A stretch of 64,000 nt of DNA from Sinohyriopsis cumingii (lineage: Eukaryota; Mollusca; Bivalvia; Unionida; Unionidae). Positions within the stretch are counted from its first letter, which is position 1; every line of letters begins with the position of its first letter. The notes beneath the pieces are model-generated. The model made no database searches. It had not been told where the DNA came from and saw only the letters and a program-made list of their open reading frames with translations. The translations under genes were made by a program, and so were the position numbers. The stretch lies in assembly GCA_028554795.2 (NCBI GenBank), contig CM068835.1, positions 63,431,798-63,495,797 on the forward strand. The letters are read 5' to 3'. This document shows positions 35,404 through 48,994 of this stretch, piece after piece.

Positions 35404-38400
35404 ATAATGCAATATTATATTCTCATTTTCACATATCACATCTTTTAATCAGTCGTTTGCATTCGCAAACAAACTCTTAAATAGTAGTTTATACACTATT
35501 GGCATAAAGTGCACAGATGCACATTGTCTATCATCACATTGCAATGCATTGTGTTATATATGTATGTCCCTTTTGTATAGTAAAGTATAAGTTATATGAC
35601 ATTTCTTGTCTTTGCTACTAGTTATTGTTTTAAGTTGATTTGAAATTTAGCAACATATTATTTTTATGAAATTAACTTCTCCACGGCATTTTGTTATCAC
35701 TATGTGTGCATTGTTTTAATTGGTAAATATATAGTCTATATTTCGTGCAAATTAAATTGCCTCGAAACGTTCGATGAATTTCCCTGAAAAGTGGACGATA
35801 TCTTTTGCATCAAGTGAACAGGTGCATATATAACTGTCGTCATGCTATGTTGAACTGTTCCAGATGTATGCTTCTGCTGTATATACATATGCATGTAGAT
35901 ATGATAATTCTTGTCTTTATACTAGGCCCACAGTTGACATGACTTTCGCTGAAACTAGGCGGACATTGTTGAAGTCATGAATATGTGCACATATTCCAAT
36001 GTTGTGGTTTTTTTGATTGTGATATGTATGCTCCTTAATGGTTTTATATGAATCAACTATGCATGAATAATCGTTTTTGGTAATTGATAATATAGGTGCC
36101 CTGATTCTAGCTATGCATTACTGACATGTTTCTCCGAAATTGGTCCTTTTTTGTAATTATTGGTGTACATGTTTGTGCATACATATATATATTCTTTCAA
36201 ACATTGTGATGTTCTCTACCTTTTGTTCCTCTCATGCAAGACAGAGTGGGGCTTGGCATCAATGACCTATGGACAATTTCCTACCTGATATTATTTGCTC
36301 CGTTAGATTTATACACAAGATTATTTTCATGCACGATACATTTGTTTCTGAGTCCATTTTTAAGGATTTATTTAACATAATGCATACATTTTCCATTTTC
36401 TTTTTTATTAGAAGAATTCTAGAGTAGTTATATTAAATGCTAATAATTAACATAGACTGGGATCACCACTTATATCAATTATCATACAAGCATATCATGA
36501 AAAAAATCGATTTAAAGGATAAATCGAATACATATTTGTGACATGCATTCTAGAAGCAATCTATACTCGATAATACGAGTGACACTTCACATTTAATAGA
36601 TTGTCCACGTTATTCATTCAATTCAAATACCGGCGTACTAGTTTTGACTCAAAAATCCAACAAACTGAATGGATTCTTAAATTATGCAACAGTCTTTAAG
36701 TATGATATCTGTTATGCATATTTCATTAATTGTTTGTTGATTATATTTTTTTTTTCATTATATGCTATTGTAATGTAACATTATATGTTGGTCGTGACCT
36801 TGTCAAAAATTTAGTTCATTTCTGTTTGTTGTTTGACCTGATTGGATAATTTTAAATTTTATTATATGTAAACAGCTAATACATACCTAAATAAGTCTCT
36901 CTTTGTATGAACTTAATATCAGGATTATTATTAATATAAGAAGTAAATATGTTTATTAAGTTTAGTTTATTGTGTTTTAAACATCAGGATCATTCTAGAA
37001 GGTTATTTTCTATTAAAACAAAAATGCTGATTGTGACCTGAGAGAACTACATAATCTTGCAACTGTGAAGACTTAGTCATTCATTAAGTGTTAGCATAGT
37101 CAAGTTGTGTATTGTACATTTTATTTTTAATTCAGGCTGGAATCGTTTTGTTTTTAAATTATTTAATTCAAGGTATTATTTTCTCTGGAAATAAAAAAGT
37201 GCTCGACTAATAATCTTGGATACACATTCACTGTAATTGATAGTGTTTTCAAACATGGATTTATATTTATCTGATCCAACAAAAGATTTTTGGCACATCA
37301 GCATACTAGAAGTTGTAACAGACATGTCATCGCCTTCAGGTTTTGGATTTAGTCAGCACTTGTACTGCGTTTTATTCAGGACTTTCCGTTATTAGGACCC
37401 ATATATGTAATTCTTGGATTATTATTGTGTCTTATTCGAAGTACCGTAAGTTACTTTTTCTCATTTTCACTTTGTATTCTGGGGAAATAAATTATTTGTT
37501 AAATTTTACAAAGTTTACTGCTTTCACTCTTTTCTTTTAGTTATTTGAGGAGCTTAGATTCGTAATCTATCCAAAACAATTTCTGACTTCAGAGCGTAGT
37601 GCATGTTTAATATTTTGAATATACACAACCTTCTAATTGATTGAACAGTCAAGATCTACAAGAACCTAGTTGTCTACTATGATATTTGTCCGTTTTGTTA
37701 TTACTCCTGAGGACATATTGCAATAATGAAACCTTTTAAGTACAGACACAGGTTTGGGTGTGCTTTAGTGCTGAATGCAATAAAAGAAGTTGCAGTTATC
37801 CCTAATACCGAATCAAGTCTCTTTCATTATCAGGTGGTGAAATCCTTTCAAAACTCAAAATTGTTTTGGCTAGTAATATCGATGATAATATATCTATCCA
37901 TTTAAATAATCATTATAAGAGTTTCTGCAAAGTTTCTCTGAGCTCTGCACTTCTTTAAGAAGGTTTGTCTGGTTTGTTTGCCTGTGTATGAGTGTGTGTC
38001 TTTATCACATTTTCCTTGGTACGGACACTTAAATTTCTGGATTTAGTTTGCAATATATTTTTTATTTCATTAAACATTTTGTAATCATACTTTTCGAAAA
38101 CAATGACCATTTAAATATAACTAACAACATTCAACGATTACAAAAACATTTTGTCAAACCCACTCTGGCGTAGGCAGGACAAATCGATTATTTTAGCTTC
38201 AGTGTATTTCCACAAACTAGATTAAGGTCAGTGTCAAGATCTTTTTAGATTAAGGCAAGTAAAATTAGTTTCAGTGTTAACGGATTTTGGCTTCATATCA
38301 GATTAAACTTTGTGACTTAGTTTTAGGCATGAGAACAGAATGTGTCTAATTAATTTCCATTTTTTTCTAGGATGGATTAGTCGGATATTATTATTCTTGT

Positions 38401-39793
38401 ATCTGGAAGTATGGCTCGTTGTCTCAAAGCAAAGTTTAAAATGCAAGCTGAGCGAAAGGTCAATGATGAACTTCTACAGCTCTCTTTCTTCATTGTGGAG
38501 CCAAAAAGTGTTAACAGTTTTCAGAATGGTTTCGAAGAACTTCCAACAAACTAACTGTAGAAAATACCTATATTGTGCTATAATCGCTCGACCATCCATT
38601 CGTTTGGCAAAATAACTATAAAATTGATCCACAGAGTTGTTCGTATTTTAGGGGAATTTAATGTATCATCGAAGATTGATGTTGGACTGTATCATTTATA
38701 CTTGGTTTGGAATTATTTTGTAAATCTTGACACATACATCATGATCGAGAATAAATTCATACTAATTTAGAAAATATCTTTTTTAAAAACACTAATAAAT
38801 GCCACATTTGTTAATAATATTCAGCACTTTGTATCTCTTAGTATGCATGCATTCTAAAGCCTGCAAGGTAACAACGTGGATATTTGTCAGTAAGAGACCT
38901 TAAAGAGGGTCATCATACACTAATTTATAACTATCTATTTTTCTGAACACCTGATTTCGGTTTTGGCTTTTTCAAACATTAAGGGAAGATTAAGAAGTCA
39001 TGGTCAATTGTCCCTGTATGAGATCAGTAAATGGTCCAGCACATTTAAAAATACATGCATAAGTTGAAACTAAAATCAAAAGAAAGTGAAAGAGAATATT
39101 CTGTCTAAATGATGTAAAGAACATACATTTTTATTATATTTCCATGAATGATGCATCAATATAAAAGTGACGAGATGAAAGTATGCCATTTTTTATTACA
39201 CACATAGAAACAGATATACAATTGATCATGTTAAACAAATCTACAATAATGAAACCAAATGTTGCCTTGTTTTAATAATACACTAATAAATCTACACCAC
39301 AAGATGTCGGTTTTTTCCACCATGAGACTAGCCATCTCCTAAACATTCAATACATTAATTTGATATGCACAATGTAGCCTGCTGTAAAATATGCTTCTTC
39401 AATTTAGATAAACATTTGTGAAAGACTATGTGCTCATGAGCTGTCAGCATGATTTTGCATCATAATCACACTTCAGTGTATAAAAAATGCAATAGATTTA
39501 GTCACATCAAATTATGATTGTGGCATTCATGCCAAGTATACAGCAACTGGATGGCTTTGGACAACACACTTTGATTGTAGCATTTCAAATTGTATTTTAC
39601 TCCATAGAATAAAGCAACATACCACATTTCATAGTCAATTATTTCTCAAAGGTTATGCAAATATTTGTAAGATGCTTTCTGACTTAATCTAACAGAGGCA
39701 TTTCCCTAATTTGGTGCTACATCTTACAATGAGACCACGATTGCAACTGTTAACTTTTAATTCATCAATGTGTCTTTCATTTCCTTCTTTTAG
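35401..39793 (+). other. intron, nothing recognised
   Basis: AT-rich intron without recognisable exon, element or conserved motif. Open frames at 37343, 38340 and 38573 (+) are short and featureless. Confidence 0.5.
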
Positions 39794-39883
39794 AAGCAGG
39801 AAAGACTGAAGAGTAAAACAGATCTAACCAGCGATTGTGAAATTAAACAAAGGAGTCACTTTCGAGAGGAATGTTTGTCCATG
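39794..39883 (+). CDS. exon 5 of unknown host gene
   Basis: CTTCTTTTAG acceptor and ATG|GTAATA donor; 30 codons in phase 0 to 0, reading K-Q-E-R-L-K-S-K-T-D-L-T-S-D and R-S-H-F-R-E-E-C-L-S-M. Charged and probably helical. It is in phase with its neighbours; product not recognised. Confidence 0.58.
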
Positions 39884-41030
39884 GTAATATCAATAGTACA
39901 ACTTTCAACTATAAAGCTTGATATATACAGATCAAATCAAATATCGTTAATTTAAACATGGATCCTTGTCACTCTTTATCTATCATGTAATACATTTGTT
40001 TATTTTATGAATAAGTATACAGAGGGTAAAATGTCTTTGAAACGTGTTGGTACAAAATCATAAGTTCTCATACGTTCTTTTTATTTATGCCTGTAGCTGA
40101 TTTACAGAGAAGAAAACATCCTTTGGGATGGAACTCAGCAGTAGGCTACCGTCCATATAGCTATTCTTCAGTTTTGTAGAAAAGGATTAACAGTTAGATC
40201 ATAATATGAAAATGTGGGAAAAAAGGAGTCCAAGTTTAAAATTCGCTAATTTTAACAAGGAATACATTTGTCAGAGTTAAAGGATTAAGTATTGAATGTG
40301 TGATATGTTGACACTGATCCCAGTAGATATTTTACAATATACGTTCAGCAAAAGAGTTTCCACTAGTTTTTTTGTAAAATTCTGCTTTATTCTTCTTTCA
40401 AACAACCAACACCACATGAATATTGATCTGGATAAATGCTAAAATGGTTCAGGTCGTATATTTTACTTACAATATTGTCTGTATTGAACTAAATTGTGAA
40501 TACTGCATGTACATAAGCGATTGATTTAAGAAAGAAATTTTTCACAGTCATTTGTAATATCCGCTCATAGGAGTATATATTGTAGTTTATAGAGCAAATG
40601 TCGGTAATGGTTTAACAAACTGACATAGTTTCATGCAAGGAGAATGTCTAAGCACTCACACAAACCCACAAACACCCCAACCCCCACAAGCAATTGGGCG
40701 TTTATGAACGAGGCATCTTTTTATATTTGACCTTATTTCATTACAAATCAAATTATTCAGCTTCTAAAACATATACTATGCAACATCGGTAATCTTTTTG
40801 CCTTTTTTAAATACATTATGTCAAATATGTTAATAAACAATACTTTTCATTTCTCAAGGGTGCTGAAAAAAGCACTTTTTGTAAATTTTGAATCACGTCT
40901 TCATCTGTTAAACGAGCTAAAATTATCAACACGTTTACAAGATATTGACGAGTATATTATCTTTACAATTTAAGTTTGGATTTTTGCATGATTTTTTAGA
41001 TTTATGAGAATATATTTATTTTTGCTTCAG
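39884..41030 (+). other. intron, nothing recognised
   Basis: AT-rich. The branch and tract before the 41031 exon end TTTTTGCTTCAG. Confidence 0.55.
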
Positions 41031-41207
41031 ACAAATCAAGATGTTTTCCGCCCTGAGGCAATATTTGTGGATAACTTAAAATACGAAGAGGTAGGAAAAA
41101 TGTTTAAAGATCTGAATATGGAAACAACAGAGTCGACTGATGAAAATAAGCTCAGACTAAAGCGACGTTTGTTCAGTGGAGAACGGATTTCATCATTCAG
41201 CCATCAC
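41031..41207 (+). CDS. exon 6 of unknown host gene
   Basis: TTTGCTTCAG acceptor and CAC|GTATGA donor enclose 59 codons (phase 0 to 0). The frame starts T-N-Q-D-V-F-R-P-E-A-I-F-V-D-N-L, continues through K-Y-E-E-V-G-K-M-F-K-D-L, and ends with a basic patch L-K-R-R-L-F-S-G-E-R-I-S-S-F. R-R-L-F-S and R-I-S-S resemble kinase-type R-x-x-S sites, though this is only suggestive. The reading frame is still open at the donor, so at least one more exon lies downstream, possibly beyond the Polinton or the window. Together the six exons give 277 codons of hydrophilic protein. Family not recognised. Confidence 0.62.
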
Positions 41208-42369
41208 GTATGATATCTAGTTACAATTTAAAATATTTTCTGTACCGTGGAGCACAATTATTAAAAAAAGAGTTAAAAACACAAGATAAGTTATATAGCA
41301 ATCGAAACAAATCTTGGAGAGTTCTTATAATACAATTTAGATTTATGCCACAAAATGATATTTCCATATTACCTACATTATATAGTATCCTTAAGTTTGA
41401 CAGAGTATTATTTCAGATTACTTGAATTTCTTTATCTATAGCTGGTGCAAGCCATGGTAATCCATGTTCGAAGCAACCAACATTAAAGTAATTCAAACAT
41501 TATGAAACAAGTATATAATTTTTTATTTATGGGCCACATAACCATTAAATTATTTAACTGTCTTCATCCAACTTTTATACATTTTGAGAATATATAAAAT
41601 TTAATGTGGCCAGTTTGTAATGCTTTCAAGCACCACAAGCCATATTCCTCCTTTTCTCCAATTCATAATAGCAAACTCTAGTTCAATGGCCTTCAAAATA
41701 GTTGCTACTGAAAAAGGAAAAAACTAGTCTACTAAGTTTTTTATCCATTAAAAAATGTATAAGGAAATGCTGACTTCCTACAACACTGACATTCATCCTG
41801 TTCCTAGAAAACGTGTGTCAGTGGCACTGAACATTGTATAACTCTTAAGCAACTTAACCACTGAAAGGTTTTGGCCCACATCACTTTGGTCCCTAATATG
41901 CCAGATCCACTTACCATAAAATTAGTTTTTATAGGAAAGAACAACTCTTGTCTATATTCTGAAAACAACGGTAAGTTACGTTACATGCCTTCAAATATGT
42001 ATCTAAAAAGCCTGAGTCACTGCTTTCCAAATGAGTCGATATAATAAAAAAAGACTATAGACATATGATCATCAAATTAATCGACCCTTGGCCACATAAT
42101 TTCAAAATATTTGTTATAACAACAAGGCATGCGACACGAACAAGCAAAACACAATTAGATTATCCCAAATTATATTAACATCACAAATTAATTGTTTTAA
42201 TTTTGTACCACATTCACATTTTGTTTTATACATTAATAAATAGGTCAGTTTTGTACTTCATTTGATTATCATGTTCTTGTCTCTTCTGTCTATTTTATGC
42301 ACACTTTGATATTATTATAATTATATGGTCTTTAACGAGGAAACTAAAAGAGATGAAAACCAACAAGTA
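41208..42369 (+). other. intron, nothing recognised
   Basis: AT-rich, no exon or element seen. Confidence 0.5.
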
Positions 42370-43100
42370 TTGTAAAATTCAACACATCATTTATTTGCCT
42401 AGAATATAAATTCAGAATTTAAAAAGAAAGTACAATATTGTGAATTAAATCCTAGATAGTCCTAAAATTTGCATCAGAAGTCCAGATGTGTAGTGTTGCA
42501 CTTAAGTTGCAGAGGTGTTCCAAATATAATGCAATATTGAACATGCTGGTGTGGCTGCAGTCTTGAAAGTTCTAATGTGATAATGTGCCAGTGCTTTGAA
42601 ATGTTACAATGTGCTAATCATCTTTTGATGTATCACAATAATATAATCTAAAATGTCCGTGTCTGAATTAACTATTGTACCAAATTAATGATTTAGTCCA
42701 AGAAGTATTTATGAGCACTTTGTAATTCCATTGAATAATTTAATAAATTAAAAAGTAAGCGCAACAAAATTTCTGATTCCACTTTGGTTAATAAAGCAGA
42801 TATGTAGGTCAGTTTCCATTGTAAAATATTCAAAACTGTCAACAAGATTAAGAATGTCCATGTGAGAAACTCATGTCCTAGGGTCAGATTTACATAAAAG
42901 TTTATCTCCAATAATAATGATCTGCATATTTATTATATAATCACAGAGAATATTAGCTATGAATGATGTTGTTTACCAAATAAGTATCATTGATTTTGGG
43001 CTAACGTCACTTGTTAAATATGCATATAGTTAGCACCAATCATGTGGGAAAAGCGAACAAACAATACAAATTAAATATGCAAAACAATATTAGATTGATC
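42370..43100 (+). repeat. dispersed repeat, copy 3 of 3
   Basis: Same block order as the copies at 18580 and 23745. It includes AATATTGAACATGCTGGTGT, GTGCCAGTGC, GATGTATCACAATAATATAA and TTTAGTCCAAGAAGTATTT. Similarity to copy 2 appears to continue to about 43.0 kb. Uninterrupted by the SINE that splits copy 2. Confidence 0.55.
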
Positions 43101-46100
43101 TTTTAAAGTATTCACATTCCTTAAGATAAATAATTATGAACAAACATCTATCAACAGGTAATGCAGACTATGGAGACAAAATTCTTCATTCATTGTTAAT
43201 AAATAAATTACTCACTGCATAAAAGCACCTGTGAAAAAAAAAACATTGGGTATCTTCCCATTTGTATTGACTAAAAAATTGCTTGTAAAAATGTAGTGTG
43301 TAGCTAAAACAGAATCATGGAATTCAGATTTAGAATCTAACAAGTAATGCACCTAACCTATTTCTTGCAACCCAGTTTAATGTACTAGCTGATAAAGAAA
43401 TAAAAAATAAATGATATATGGGAATATTACACAACAAATTTACTAGTTTATATGGAATACGGTGAAAATTATTAAATGTTCCACTACTAATTTCAATAGT
43501 GATTACTCAGTGATATGTACACAGCAGGATGTGGTATAAGTGTTGGCAAAGTCAATTAAACTGTACAGTATGGATACCAAGATAAGAACGTTGAATATCC
43601 TATAGGCATTTATTGCCAAGGTAGGACAATCAACATAAAGGCATCATATATAACTTGAGGTAAAATAACTACTGTATGGATGCTAAATATATTTACTATT
43701 CAGTGAAACATTAAATCCAACACACAACACACCGATAACCGTATGACGTGGCTAATTCATTTCAGCTATGATGTTGTAATCACAGTGAGAAATCTCATTT
43801 ACAATAACATTGTTGTGTTATCCTATCCTCATCTGTTTCTGTGGGCTACCTATGATTAAAATGATTTGGCTTCTTGGCAAAATGTCGAAACAGTAGTTGA
43901 CATTACGATGACTTTGTGAACTTTCATATTTGTTTGCAGGCATACATAATGTAGTAAATGTTCAATAACTTGGAAAGGTTTTGGTAATTCTGTTTCTTTA
44001 ATAGACGAAATTCAAAATGGTTGTTGACATGCATTTTTGGCAGCAACTGGTTCTTTGGCAGATGTTAAGGTTGCATAAGTGCATGCCATACAATTGTAAA
44101 TAGTATTGTGCTTGGGGCCTTGTGGAGAGCTTCCTATATAGCTTGTCCTGTAAATATAAATCTCCAAACCTAACCTGGTCACCTAGGTAAAATTAGGTGA
44201 ACTTCTCATCTCAGAGGCATAATTACGCTAAAAACAAAATGGTTAGATTTGGATATGATATTGATACATTGCTCTGTTCACTTTAGCGTCGGTACCTTCC
44301 TCGATAAATTAATTTTTGATAACTTTAATGATGTTTGCCAAGTTCACAGAGAACTTGGTTTATCAAGTCTGTCTACCTGTGTTAGGGTGCGTTTATTATT
44401 ATTCCACTGCGTGTTTGATCCAGTATACACCACTCCCTTGATAAGTTGCGCCCTGGTAATATATAAACCCACTTATAATGCGAGGTCAGGCGTGGATCAC
44501 TTTTTTAAACCAGGAAATATCCCCAAAACCTATCCCTATTTTTGAACTTTAAGAAAATCGGTAACAGAAACTTTGATATATCTTTCGTTTTCTTGTCGAA
44601 AACGGTAGATAGGACCTGTACATTTTAATCAACACTATGAAATATCAGATTTAAAAATAGGTTATACAATGCTTTTTACATTTTCTTTACAAATGACATT
44701 CTTAGTACACCGCAATTAACGATATGTAAGGAAATTTTGATCAATGAAAATGACACTCACGTCGAGTGGAGGCAGTACTTTAATTAATTAAATTTAAACA
44801 AATTAAATTTTAAAAAATTATCAATTGAAATTTGTGTTCTAGTTCTATAATTTAGTTCCTTTTAAATGTAATCGTCATAAATGCAATGTGCCCTCTTGTA
44901 ATTAAATGTAACATAAAATGCATATATCTACTGTAACAGCTATGTCCGCGAGCGTATCTCCTAAAACCTAATTAAGTGCCGACTGTGTTTTGATAACTGA
45001 TGTCCTGAAGTATTTGTTGTATTGTTGCACTAACCCAAAGCTGGCCTCCTTTGTATTATCGAGTTAATTATGTCTTTTGAATCAAATAACGGAGGTGGAA
45101 TTAAAGAAAAGTTAAAAGGCACGAAAATCCTACAAACTTAAAATCTAGCAGCCTCGATCGTATGTCGGGTGAACTCACTTCATTTGGTCAGTCGAGCACT
45201 TATCAGTGTTATTATTTATGTAATATAATCTATCTTAAATTAACCGGCTCTTTCATAACTCTGATCAAAGATAACAAGGCAGCCAAGCGTTATGAATACT
45301 TGATAAAATAAAGAGCTTGATTTCGCAGATACTGACCATTGTGTGCAAATGAGTTTCAGAGAATTCTTGATCTGGCACTTAGAGATATCCTCAAGGATGA
45401 TGAGAAGTATCATTATTAATTCCAATGAAATCACTACATCAATATTGTATTAATTAAAAAAAGGAATCTTGGTTGATGGTATATCAACAGTTAGTCTAGT
45501 GTCCTGCTCTGTGGACTCACAATTTGGCAGGATAATATTAAATACCAGTACGGGAACCAGACTCCTCAAGAAAACCAGAAGCAGTGACGTAATACACATA
45601 TTTTTTCATGTACACGTGATGGTTGTTGAAACCAGTTGGAACTGTCTTTCATATGTTGAGCATTTTGACAATAAATGTTATTTAAACAGGATAATGAACA
45701 TCCTATTAGAAAAAGCACGTTAATAAAAATTATTATTGACATGATTGTAAAATGAGGATTCAGTTAATAAACAGCCCAGTTCCCTAATGCCGCTACCCCC
45801 CCCCCCAGTTTTCTCGATGTCAGAGCGATATTTGTTTCAATTTTTGGAGGTCCCTCGGTAACTCACCTCTCAGTTATAGTGCGGTCTATGTTTGTTGATC
45901 CAGTTGTATGCGAGTTATTGAGGGAGAGGTGTAATTATAGTTGGTAGCATTGACACCTTTTGGTTCAGTGCATTTCAGTGGTAGATACATGTTGACCAGA
46001 CCTACGTTAATTAGCTCCTTCATGCAACCCCAAAATCATAGGTGGAATCTCCATTCTCTTGAACATTCTTGTAGTTTTGATTGAAACAGGTTCATGGGTT

Positions 46101-46665
46101 TCATTATATTATAAATTTGTTAAGTGCATTGCAATATTCCACATATTAAAAGTTCAAGGCATAACAGTCTAATGTCAATGAAATACATGAATAAAGACTG
46201 GCAATATTTTGTTAATTTGATCGACTATCGTAGTGTCGTCTCCTGAAACAAATTGTGTTCTCAGTGTGTGCGCTGTGCTGTAATGTTTGACTCTTGTTTT
46301 TAACATTTGACTTCTTTAAATGCATATGATTATTTTCAGGGTCGACAACTAAGTTAGGAAATATCTTTAATAAGTTATGAGGTTGTTATAATTTATGAAG
46401 TTTGTTTCATGCACTATTCCATGGCGTGAGATTGAACACTTTACATTCATTGTAAAAAAATATAAATTTGAATATATACAAACCTCTGATAGTGACATCT
46501 ATTTCATATGTCCTTTTTTCCTTGCATATAGCCTTAGAGTACTGGTTTGCCCTAAAACCACAATATGTGAATCAGTCCTCATCTACCATTCATGTTTTCC
46601 AACCTTTTTTCAGTCAAACTCTAACCGTGTATCACTTGTTATGTCCCATTTGCTATTAGTAGTGT
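43101..46665 (+). other. no gene recognised
   Basis: AT-rich, with a poly-C run near 45798-45807. ORFs at 44249-44545, 45469-45723 and 46395-46667 (+) have no known motif or supportive splice sites. Confidence 0.5.
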
Positions 46666-46669
46666 AGTG

Positions 46670-46815
46670 GGACGGTATAGCCTCAATGGGAAATCCCATG
46701 TTAAATGTCAAAAAGCATTATAGCCTCAACATTTATAGCCTTATTGGAATTTATAGCCTCAAGGGCATATAGCCTCAAACACCCTGGGACTGTCTAGCCT
46801 CAAGGGAAATAGAAC
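46670..46815. repeat. short repeats of TATAGCCTCAA at the probable left edge of the Polinton
   Basis: TATAGCCTCAA or close variants occur at about 46677, 46720, 46751, 46769 and 46793, each followed by A/G-rich sequence. The cluster marks the change from AT-rich intron to the element. Confidence 0.65.
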
Positions 46816-46979
46816 ATGGGAAATAGTGAAGTAGTAGTAGTAGGATAAGGACAATGAGTTTGTATAGCGTATGACGTCACCGTAGGGGACATTGGTAACA
46901 CTTGATATTACACTTGACAACAAATATTTTTTTTTTGCGTGAAAGGGCTAGGCACGAATGTCAATGTCTTTTCGAGGCA

Positions 46980-47967
46980 TTGAAGGGGCTCAGAAGAGGG
47001 CATTTGGTTTCTTCTTCTATTTCCTACATTTCTTCCACCAAATCCTCACTTTTTCAACATTCCTTTCTTCTTCTTCTTCTTCTCTTCAATCCAGTCTGAA
47101 TGACCCATCGCTATAAATTTCTCCTGGACTTTCATCCAGTTGTTGTTCAGTCTCTCAAATGCGTCCTTTTTCTTTCTGATCTCTTGTTCTTTCCTATCTT
47201 TTGCCCATCTGTCTTTAATGTTCTTGACTTCTTCCAGGACCGTTTTCATAATTTCTTCAGCTTTATGCAATTAGTCCCGTCCCTTTTTGACAAAAGCCCA
47301 CTCTGTCAGATTGATGATATCATCCAAGTAACACCTGGCTTTGATAACAATTTCAAGAGACTGCTTCAATGTGCCGACTTTTACATATTCAGTGTCTATA
47401 AAACCTCTCAACCTCTTTACCTCTTCTTCTATCATCCCACCGCTCCGGTGGTCTAGTGGTTGGAGCGTCCGCCTCGGATGCGGGAGGTCGTGAGTTCGAT
47501 CCCCGGCCGAGTCATACCAAAGACTTACAAAATGTTACTAATAGCTGCCTCGCTTGACGTTCAGCATTAAGAGTTAGTGTTAGGACTGGTCGGCCCGGTG
47601 TCGGGATAATGTGACTGGGTGGGACATCGTGCTAAATGTCTGCGGCATGATGCCCCAGTGCTAGACATCTCTATAAACTGCCACATAGCAGACATGGTAG
47701 AGATATGACTGAAAAATTGTTAAAGCTACATTAAAAATCCAAATCACATCACATCACAACACATCTTCTATCATCCCTTCTATGTTATCTCTGGCTATTT
47801 TCAGATTGTTTGCAAATCCAATCTGCCTGGGAACTTCCATTGTCTTTCAAGTCTTTCCACAGTATATTCCGCATTATCATCCTGTACCAAGTCTCCTTTA
47901 AATTGTTAAATAAGTCTGACACTGCCACCATCTTCTGTTCGCTTATTCCGTAGAATGGCGCGAACAA
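46980..47967 (-). pseudogene. Polinton left-end gene A (Lys/Glu-rich, coiled coil), carries a SINE
   Basis: A TATA box and shared upstream motif precede the start near 47967. The gene gives charged, coiled-coil-like protein remains on both sides of the SINE at 47439-47763 (for example NLKETWYRMI upstream and EEIMKTVLEEVKNIKDRW downstream of it). Function unknown. Fossil. Confidence 0.55.
47439..47763 (+). mobile_element. complete tRNA-derived SINE inside the Polinton
   Basis: The tRNA-like head carries an A box TGGTCTAGTGG and a B box GTTCGATCCCC. The body contains GACTGGGTGGGACATC, TGCGGCATGATGCCCCAGTG and GACTGAAAAATTGTTAAAGC, and the tail is CACATCACATCACA-like. A perfect 14-bp target-site duplication TCTTCTATCATCCC (47425-47438, 47764-47777) flanks it. 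Same family as the truncated copy at 30729-30947. The head does not fold as a genuine tRNA because its acceptor ends do not pair. Confidence 0.92.
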
Positions 47968-47980
47968 CGAATGCTATGAG

Positions 47981-48023
47981 TTTTTATATTCAAGGAGTGG
48001 ACGTGAAGGAAAACATCCCCTAC
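47981..48023 (-). promoter_or_regulatory. putative Polinton promoter, copy 1
   Basis: On + the motif GACGTGAAGGAAAACATCCC lies at 48000-48019. Ten bases away, towards the gene on the minus strand, is TATAAAAA (47981-47988). The start codon of gene A follows at about 47967. The same layout recurs at 48.99-49.04 and 49.75-49.79 kb. Confidence 0.7.
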
Positions 48024-48039
48024 TTTTCTCATATTATCT

Positions 48040-48290
48040 ACTATCTACACTGACATAATAAGACATTAAACATAGTCATAATCTACTATCCACACACATT
48101 AATCACCAAAACTAACAAAACCAAAACATACCATTCTCACAGAAGGGAACGTTAAAAAACCACACACTCTACTATCCACACTAACGTGCGTGAGCGCATA
48201 CAAATCCCAATAATGTAATATCCACACTAACCTACTTGATCTCATACTAAACCCAATAATCTACTATCCACACAAACGTACTTGGGCGCT
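48040..48290. repeat. degenerate repeats of AATCTACTATCCACACTAAC, about 50-65 bp apart
   Basis: The string or close variants occur near 48044, 48080, 48167, 48212 and 48257. Between them lie variants of GTACTTGAGCGCAT. Non-coding, between the promoter of gene A and the (CA)n tract. Confidence 0.65.
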
Positions 48291-48292
48291 TT

Positions 48293-48298
48293 CAAACA

Positions 48299-48344
<46 letters not shown>
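48293..48344. repeat. (CA)n microsatellite
   Basis: About 24 CA units, probably post-insertion growth within the Polinton. Confidence 0.97.
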
Positions 48345-48348
<4 letters not shown>

Positions 48349-48449
48349 ACCTCTGTTGTAAACGAGTGAATGTTTATATTCACATTACTCCACACTCATA
48401 CTATAGGTAAATGGAACAGTATTTCTTTTCTTGAGTTTTGTTTAGCCTT

Positions 48450-48944
48450 GAAAAGGGCTGGGTTTTTTTTCTTGAACTTCAGAGGCATCTGTTAGTGGTG
48501 ACATCTCCCCGGTCTGGCACAGCAGACACATCTCCTGCTCCAGTCATTCTCCCAATTTACTCTTATTATTGGGAGTGCAGAGGCTGGATGACTGGCTTCA
48601 CTATCCCATTCTTCAGTTTCTGGGATAGTGAACACTTCCCTCTCTCTTCTCTTACGGTGCCAGACCAGAGGATGTTGTTGTTGTGGTTTTTGTACTGGTA
48701 CTGGTGCTGCTATTGGTGCTTGTGGAGGCGTCCTCGCCTCATGTGTCACCCTACAATGAGGTCATAGGGTGACACATGATCCCTCTCTTCATTTCCTCTT
48801 CTTTCTTCTTATTTTTCCTCTCATGTTCATAATCCATTTTCGTTTCTTCTGCTATGGCCTCCATAGCTAGTTCATCCGGAATGCGCCTGGCATATTCCAT
48901 ATGCATCTAGAGTTCAAGTAGTTTTGCTATTCTGTTACTCATTT
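48450..48944 (-). pseudogene. Polinton left-end gene B, small charged protein
   Basis: Starts near 48944 (MSNRIAKLLEL) downstream of promoter copy 2. Continues through a Glu/Lys-rich segment and a Pro/Gln/Thr-rich tail. Function unknown. Fossil. Confidence 0.5.
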
Positions 48945-48994
48945 TTTTATTCTTCACGAATTAACAATGCTAGCCAGACTGCCGAGTATTTTCG

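Noticed and set aside
47439-47511. A possible tRNA gene
   Set aside because: A and B boxes are present but the acceptor ends do not pair. It is followed by a SINE body, tail and target-site duplication, so it is a SINE head.
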